Below are positions 5,198-10,141 of a stretch of 10,141 nt of DNA, piece by piece (the first letter of the stretch is position 1; each line of letters begins with the position of its first letter). Position numbers and translations under genes: made by a program. Under the pieces are notes generated by a model, which did no database searches, was not told the origin of the DNA, and saw nothing but the letters and a program-made list of their open reading frames with translations. The stretch comes from Clostridia bacterium. Its GTDB lineage: Bacteria > Bacillota > Clostridia > Lachnospirales > WQUN01. Location: contig BNUF01000079.1 of assembly GCA_025997155.1 (NCBI GenBank), forward strand, positions 1-10,141, in the 5' to 3' direction.

Positions 5198-5710
5198 CTG
5201 TCGATAATTAACATTAACATATTACGAACATCTTTATCTTTGAATACTTTTGCAAGTTTATCTTTAAGAACATAGTGACTAATATTGTCAAAATACTTTC
5301 GTATGTCAATTTTGAGAAAATATCCGCTGTCGCGGTGATTCTTGTAGAACTCAACAAGGAAAGCAGTTAGTCTATTAAGCGCGAAGTGCGTTCCCTTACC
5401 AATACGGCAAGCAGCGTTATCATATATCAAACGATTATCAAGTATAGGTGCTAGAATTCGCGGCAAGGTTCATTTCAAATTCTATAACTTCTTTTTTGTC
5501 ACGTTTGCCAAGTCGCGCAACCTTGTGTGCATTGTACAAATTTTCAAAACTGCACATCTCATCATATTGTCCCATATTCACCCCTAACCTCATCGATAGG
5601 AGACGAGTCTTCACCGAATAAGATTCTCGTCTCAAATGACTCAAAACCAATGGCGTGTTGTTGTAATTACAAACGCAAACACGCACCAGCGTCAAACCAA
5701 CCACCGACAT
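5198..5710 (-). pseudogene. mirror copy of the RT 5' part
   Basis: Reverse complement of 4432-4944, with the same internal deletion and frameshift. On this strand the frame passes the junction after MLMLIID and continues into the antisense of the central loop (RGNICVFSLNS...), so it lacks motif 4 and YMDD and cannot encode an active RT. Confidence 0.9.
5600..5633 (-). other. mirror copy of the 8-bp inverted repeat
   Basis: Reverse complement of 4509-4542. Confidence 0.5.
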
Positions 5711-5722
5711 TTATTTTTCCTT

Positions 5723-5749
5723 CCAATCGGCGAAATTCTCGCCTATTGG
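5723..5749 (-). promoter_or_regulatory. mirror copy of the spacer hairpin
   Basis: Reverse complement of 4393-4419. Confidence 0.6.
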
Positions 5750-5825
5750 TCAAAAGGGAATTCGATTCCTTTATCTCTCCGTACAGACTGCCCTACATAG
5801 AGCTGGTTTCAGACTATGAGAGAAT

Positions 5826-5956
5826 GCGGGACGGACACCACCCCCGCCGCCAAAGTCATTGTTGACATTGTTGCCATTGATGTTGACATTACCGTCAGGA
5901 TTGACATTGGCGGCATTATTACTATTGATGCCAGGCGACCGAAGCCACCACCACGT
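5826..5956 (-). repeat. mirror copy of the DGR template repeat
   Basis: Reverse complement of 4186-4316, identical, so it gives no independent information on template variation. Confidence 0.93.
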
Positions 5957-6030
5957 TACAACCGAATCCCCTGAAAAAAGCCCGCGATACCCGTTTTCGG
6001 TCACAATGTTCCGCAAGCGTTAATCGCCTT

Positions 6031-6231
6031 TTAACGTTTCTTGTCGCTGTTTATCCAAGCTCCCAATAATCGCTGACATTCTGTTGTTTTTTGTGCTATT
6101 TGTTCAAATTGTTTCATCAGTATACACCCCTGCGTCATTTTCGGTGATTTTTGTGTTATCGTCATTATATATGAGCATAAATCCTTTGCTCTGATTACAA
6201 CTGTAAGTTCACTTGAAGTATTATATGTCAT
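6031..6231 (-). pseudogene. avd: mirror copy of the deleted avd
   Basis: Identical to the 66-residue gene at 3911-4111, including the missing middle. The deletion therefore predates or accompanies the event that made the palindrome. Confidence 0.73.
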
Positions 6232-6324
6232 TTATATGCATCACTCCAAAAAAATTTTCGCGACCCGCTCCGCGGGATTTAGATTACACCGCCTACGGCG
6301 CTTGATTGATTAAAGATTAAAAGA

Positions 6325-7449
6325 TTACAGATTTAGCCATAAAGCGGGGCGGACACCACCCCCAGTGCCAAAGTCATAGCGGACACGGGTGCCACAGAAG
6401 TTGACAGTACCGCTAGGAAAGACAAGGGCGGCATCAGCACTAGAGATGCCGGGCGACCGAAGCCACCACCACGTAGACGAACCATCGTAATTGGCGATTC
6501 TTGCACTGTTATATTGGTCGTATAAACAGTAACCGATATTTGTTAAGTTGCCCTTGAAATCTTTTTTCCTTTTATTTGCTAAATCGCCGCTATCACCAAA
6601 ATATTTCACAACTTCCGAAATGGAGAGCAAGAATATCCTGTCTTGCGTATTGTACCCACCTGCTGTACCATACCATTGATTAGATTCATTTATGTTTGTG
6701 GTCAGAGCGATTCTTGATTGCTCTCGTTCGCTGAAGATCGAGCGGAAGAAGTTGTAATTTAGCCACTCACGAAGTGTACAAGTTTCCCAAGTGACGTCAG
6801 TTCGATTTTCATTGTATTTCATCTTGTTGTGCGTCGCGTCCTTGGCAACGAGTAATGCTTGTCCGTTTTGCACATCAAGAACACGCCAGTCGTATTTGCC
6901 AAACTTTATCGTACTTCCTACGACGGGTACAACCATTGAGTTTGTTTTTGATGTTGATTGTATTGGTGGAGTGGTTGCTGATGTTTGTGGTTGCAATAAT
7001 TGACCGCCCGAGCTACGCTTTAATTGTTTGACGTATTCGAGCAATTCGCGCGTTTCGTCGTCTAGAGCCAAAGTGCTTTTATCTACTTGCGGTTGCGGCG
7101 ATTTTTGTGGTTGTTTAATTTCGATGTCATTCCAACCAAGTGCCGCCGTATAGCAATCCAATATAAAGCCGCTACGTTCTTCCGTCCAACCGAGAACATC
7201 TTGCAATTGGGGCAAAACAACGGCAAGCGCACGATTGTGTTCAGAAGTTCCTTTGTCATTCGTTTCGAGCAGAAGATGCCATTCGTCTATTTCGAGCGCG
7301 TGCAACAACACCATACGCTCCTTCTTGTATGACGTTCCGGGTAAAAAATCCAAAAGAATTGCTTGCAAGAGTTTTTTATTGTTTATTACTTCGACTCCGC
7401 ATTTGTCGATAGACTTTCGGAGTGCTTCGGTCATTGATTGCTTGTTCAA
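6325..7449 (-). CDS. mirror copy of DGR variable protein 2
   Basis: 374 residues identical to those of 2693-3817, including every diversified position. Two independent genomic copies of an active DGR target would be expected to differ in the VR, so identity favours an artefact or a very recent event. Confidence 0.88.
   Translation of the reverse strand: MNKQSMTEALRKSIDKCGVEVINNKKLLQAILLDFLPGTSYKKERMVLLHALEIDEWHLLLETNDKGTSEHNRALAVVLPQLQDVLGWTEERSGFILDCYTAALGWNDIEIKQPQKSPQPQVDKSTLALDDETRELLEYVKQLKRSSGGQLLQPQTSATTPPIQSTSKTNSMVVPVVGSTIKFGKYDWRVLDVQNGQALLVAKDATHNKMKYNENRTDVTWETCTLREWLNYNFFRSIFSEREQSRIALTTNINESNQWYGTAGGYNTQDRIFLLSISEVVKYFGDSGDLANKRKKDFKGNLTNIGYCLYDQYNSARIANYDGSSTWWWLRSPGISSADAALVFPSGTVNFCGTRVRYDFGTGGGVRPALWLNL
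6344..6474 (-). repeat. mirror copy of VR2
   Basis: Reverse complement of 3668-3798, no differences. Confidence 0.93.
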
Positions 7450-7490
7450 GGCAACGTCGCCTCTTTCTGCTGTTTTTTCAATCGGTCGCT

Positions 7491-8543
7491 TTAATTATTC
7501 TGCTGATAATTTAGCCATAAAGCGGGGCGGACACCATCCGCGCCGACAGAGTCATAGTTGACAAAGAAGCCAATGATGTTGACATAACCGCCAGAAGTGA
7601 CAAGGGCGGCACAATTACTAGTGATGCCAGGCGACCGAAGCCACCACCCCGCGGGTGATCCATTGTACTCGGCAATTCTTGCATTGTCGTATTGGTCGTG
7701 CAACCACCAACCGTCTTTGTCTAAATAATATCCGCCTTTAGTGCTTTCGTATTTGTATCTTTTTTTATTTGCTAAATCTCCGCTATCACCAAAATATTTC
7801 ACAACTTCCGAAATGGAAAGCAAAAATATTCTGTCATTAGTTTTACTCCCGCCTTTTGTTCCATGCCACTGATTGTCTTCGTTCGTATTCGTTGTCGTCA
7901 AAATTCTTGACTGTTCCTGTTCGCTGAAGGTGAGGAGAAATTCTTCATTTAGGCACTTCCGAAGTGTACACGTTTCCCAAGTGACGTCAGTTCGATTTTC
8001 ATTGTATTTCATCTTGTTGTGCGTCGCGTCCTTGGCAACGAGTAATGCTTGTCCGTTTTGCACATCAAGAACACGCCAGTCGTATTTGCCAAACTTTATC
8101 GTACTTCCTACGACGGGTACAACCATTGAGTTTGTTTTTGATGTTGAGGTTGATTGCATTGGCAGAGTGGCTGCCGACGTTTGCGGTTGCGGCGATTTTT
8201 GTGGTTGTTTAATTTCGATGTCATTCCAACCAAGTGCCGCCGTATAGCAATCCAATATAAAGCCGCTACGTTCTTCCGTCCAACCGAGAACATCTTGCAA
8301 TTGGGGCAAAATAACAGCAAGCGCACGATTGTGCTCAGAAGTTCCTTTGTCATTCGTTTCGAGCAGAAGATGCCATTCGTCAATTTCGAGTGCGTACAAC
8401 AACACCATACGCTCCTTCTTGTACGATGTTCCGGGTAAAAAATCCAAAAGAATTGCTTGCAAGAGTTTTTTATTGTTTATTACTTCGACTCCGCATTTGT
8501 CGATAGACTTTCGGAGCGCATCGGTCATTGATTGCTTGTTCAA
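7491..8543 (-). CDS. mirror copy of DGR variable protein 1
   Basis: 350 residues identical to those of 1599-2651, with the same TTG start and GAGG site on the - strand. Confidence 0.87.
   Translation of the reverse strand: MNKQSMTDALRKSIDKCGVEVINNKKLLQAILLDFLPGTSYKKERMVLLYALEIDEWHLLLETNDKGTSEHNRALAVILPQLQDVLGWTEERSGFILDCYTAALGWNDIEIKQPQKSPQPQTSAATLPMQSTSTSKTNSMVVPVVGSTIKFGKYDWRVLDVQNGQALLVAKDATHNKMKYNENRTDVTWETCTLRKCLNEEFLLTFSEQEQSRILTTTNTNEDNQWHGTKGGSKTNDRIFLLSISEVVKYFGDSGDLANKKRYKYESTKGGYYLDKDGWWLHDQYDNARIAEYNGSPAGWWLRSPGITSNCAALVTSGGYVNIIGFFVNYDSVGADGVRPALWLNYQQNN
7522..7647 (-). repeat. mirror copy of VR1
   Basis: Reverse complement of 2495-2620, no differences. Confidence 0.92.
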
Positions 8544-8563
8544 GGCAACATCGCCTCTTTCTG

Positions 8564-8839
8564 CTATTTTTTCTCATCGTCCGTTTTGATGATTCTACTG
8601 ATAATTGTGTTCTCTTCTTTTTCAACGTGTTTATCAAACAAACGAACAATTTTTTCAACACCAAAATACAAGAGAGCTAGAAATCCCCCAGAAACTAGTG
8701 TGTATATTATGTATTCAATGGTAATAATATCTGGCAGATTATACAACCGTTCACGAAAAAACACGATACAAAATATCAGCCAAACTATGCACATAATCCA
8801 TTTTATGATAACATTCGATATTATATTAGGTTTATTCAT
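8564..8839 (-). CDS. mirror copy of the two-segment membrane protein
   Basis: 91 residues identical to those of 1303-1578. Confidence 0.63.
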   Translation of the reverse strand: MNKPNIISNVIIKWIMCIVWLIFCIVFFRERLYNLPDIITIEYIIYTLVSGGFLALLYFGVEKIVRLFDKHVEKEENTIISRIIKTDDEKK

Positions 8840-8899
8840 AGAATGGAAATCCGCTTTGTCTTGATTATTATTGTTCTATGTTCCGCCCTTACTTTTGAT

Positions 8900-9799
8900 T
8901 TACCAGTTTGACTTAAACCGAGCTTTTATCTTGTCCATATCGATTCCAAAATCCGAACCTATTTCGTCAAGACTTCTGTTTCGGCTGCCGCCGATTTCTT
9001 TTAACACCAACAATTGCAATAAAGCCGTTTCTTGTTCGTTCATATTGTCACTATTATGGAACATCGTGAAGAAAATTGTTCCTTTGCCGCAAGTTGCCCG
9101 AACACAAATATTTGTGCCATTATCGAATACCTTTCCACAACTTTTTAGTATGGTTTTGAAATTGCCATTATTCGGGTTTCCGCCTCCGGCAACATGAAAG
9201 TTGACATCTATACGCTGTTTTCCGATGAAATCTCTAAGGTCACTATCTTCGATAGTTACAGTTTCGATTCCGGTTTTAAATCCGATATCCTCAAAACCAA
9301 TAGATTCCGGAAACGCTAGTTCAAGCAAACTGCTTTGCGTACATGAACCGAATACGCAACCGCCTCCTTCTACAAATTTTCTAAGGTCTGTATAGTTTGG
9401 AGATGAACCCAAGCAATTTAAGAATAGCACGTCACAATCTTTCAAATCGCCAAGAGGTTTCCACGCAATATTTATAGATGTCAATACGCTGCCTAAATCA
9501 TCATAATTACTACTGCCTCCGACCATAATGACAATTTCTTTTTTTGCCAGATGCTTAGAAATTTCGTGTAAATCTTCGCGCTTGTTGCAATACGGGCATC
9601 CCGGATAGTTGTTGTCATAGTGTATACTAGGCGGGAATTCGCTTTCCGAATAACCCTCGCGCTGCGCGACCTCTGGCTTAATCGGGAACGCCCATGTAGC
9701 AAATAGTTTGTTATTATCTCGTTCTTCCAGACGAACTCCGTATATTTTGTCCGTCGTCGGACACTTAGCGACACCAATTGCGGCATATTTTATAGACAT
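8900..9799 (-). CDS. mirror copy of the TerY-C/GATase1-like protein
   Basis: 299 residues identical to those of 343-1242, with the same GGAGG-ATG start. Confidence 0.68.
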   Translation of the reverse strand: MSIKYAAIGVAKCPTTDKIYGVRLEERDNNKLFATWAFPIKPEVAQREGYSESEFPPSIHYDNNYPGCPYCNKREDLHEISKHLAKKEIVIMVGGSSNYDDLGSVLTSINIAWKPLGDLKDCDVLFLNCLGSSPNYTDLRKFVEGGGCVFGSCTQSSLLELAFPESIGFEDIGFKTGIETVTIEDSDLRDFIGKQRIDVNFHVAGGGNPNNGNFKTILKSCGKVFDNGTNICVRATCGKGTIFFTMFHNSDNMNEQETALLQLLVLKEIGGSRNRSLDEIGSDFGIDMDKIKARFKSNW

Positions 9800-9823
9800 A
9801 TTAAATACCTCCACGATTATTGC

Positions 9824-10030
9824 TTACCAGCCTTCAGAGTCTGATTTTGAATCATTTAGACTGCCAGCAACATATTTCTGCATTTGCGCCGCAACAGCTT
9901 GTTGCTTTGTTTCGTTGGACGTTCCCGCGACTTGACTTTTTGAGCCTATCTGCGATGAAATAATAGTTACAAAACGGACGAGCTTGGACAATGCCTCAGG
10001 CGTATACGCCCTTAATATAGTCGAGGCTAT
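9824..10030 (-). pseudogene. mirror copy of the truncated gene remnant
   Basis: Reverse complement of 112-318. Confidence 0.38.
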
Positions 10031-10140
10031 TTAAAAGCGTTAGCCAACGCATCCCAAAAAGAATCAAATTTGTGCATATGAAATCTCAATCTTCTTTTAA
10101 CATTTGCCCACAATTTTTCAATCGGATTAAGGTCAGGTGA
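10027..10140 (-). pseudogene. mirror copy of the IS630 transposase 3' end
   Basis: Reverse complement of 2-115. The window ends at exactly the mirror of its first base, inside this repeated element. Confidence 0.83.
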
Positions 10141-10141
10141 A

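Larger units (their letters stand above)
5198..10141 (-). repeat. right arm of the inverted repeat (mirror copy)
   Basis: Exact reverse complement of 1-4944. It starts in the middle of the RT gene, just after the codons for the RT stretch QIFP, and runs backwards through the whole operon to the same IS630 transposase fragment. Identity over nearly 5 kb, with a shared end point, points to a fold-back artefact rather than an ancient duplication. Genes listed here are duplicates by sequence and probably not extra genes in the cell. Confidence 0.97.

Noticed and set aside
5198..10141. A second, divergent-facing DGR operon as a real genomic duplication
   Set aside because: Arms are identical even at hypervariable VR positions and end at the same base, which fits a fold-back artefact better.
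1..10141. CRISPR array, tRNA or rRNA genes
   Set aside because: No spaced direct repeats and no recognisable tRNA or rRNA sequence seen; the repeats present are explained by the DGR, the paralogs and the palindrome.

Overview
The window holds a diversity-generating retroelement (DGR) and its associated operon, present as two mirror copies. Base i on the + strand pairs with base 10142-i on the - strand. Two arms of 4944 bases (1-4944 and 5198-10141) face each other around a 253-base unique centre (4945-5197), and every gene in the left arm recurs with an identical translation in the right arm. Both outer ends stop inside the same IS630-type transposase gene. This is most simply a fold-back amplification or assembly artefact, so the real locus is probably about 5.2 kb and the right arm adds no independent gene content.

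Left arm, all on the + strand: (1) the 3' end of an IS630-family transposase; (2) a 5'-truncated reading frame that the insertion seems to have interrupted; (3) a 299-residue protein with a Cys-rich N-terminus like the TerY-C metal-binding domain, followed by a ThuA/GATase1-like domain; (4) a 91-residue protein with two membrane segments; (5, 6) two tandem paralogous variable proteins of 350 and 374 residues, each with an N-terminal helical domain, a Q/P/T/S-rich linker and a C-terminal DUF6273-like (C-type-lectin/FGE-like) domain ending in a variable repeat (VR); (7) a shortened avd gene; (8) the template repeat (TR); (9) a structured TR-RT spacer; (10) a reverse transcriptase gene of DGR type.

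The DGR assignment rests on direct comparison. Over TR positions 4213-4287 (29 adenines, 46 other bases), VR2 differs at 20 adenines and one other base, and VR1 at 14 adenines and one other base (hand counts). Twelve AAY codons supply the variable positions. In a working system the reverse transcriptase with Avd would copy TR RNA with errors at adenines, and the cDNA would replace the VRs of the two target genes.

Both catalytic components are damaged as read. Avd has an in-frame internal loss of about 60 residues. The RT has an internal loss of similar size that shifts the frame, and its 3' end is cut off by the palindrome junction. These may be true decay or part of the same artefact that made the palindrome.

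The organism cannot be named. AT-rich bacterial DNA with Shine-Dalgarno sites, TTG starts and a DUF6273 DGR would fit an anaerobe such as a spirochaete, clostridium, or fibrobacter/elusimicrobium relative, but this is a guess. The variable proteins have no signal peptide, so their diversified lectin-like domains probably act in the cytoplasm, perhaps with the upstream TerY-C/GATase-like and membrane proteins.
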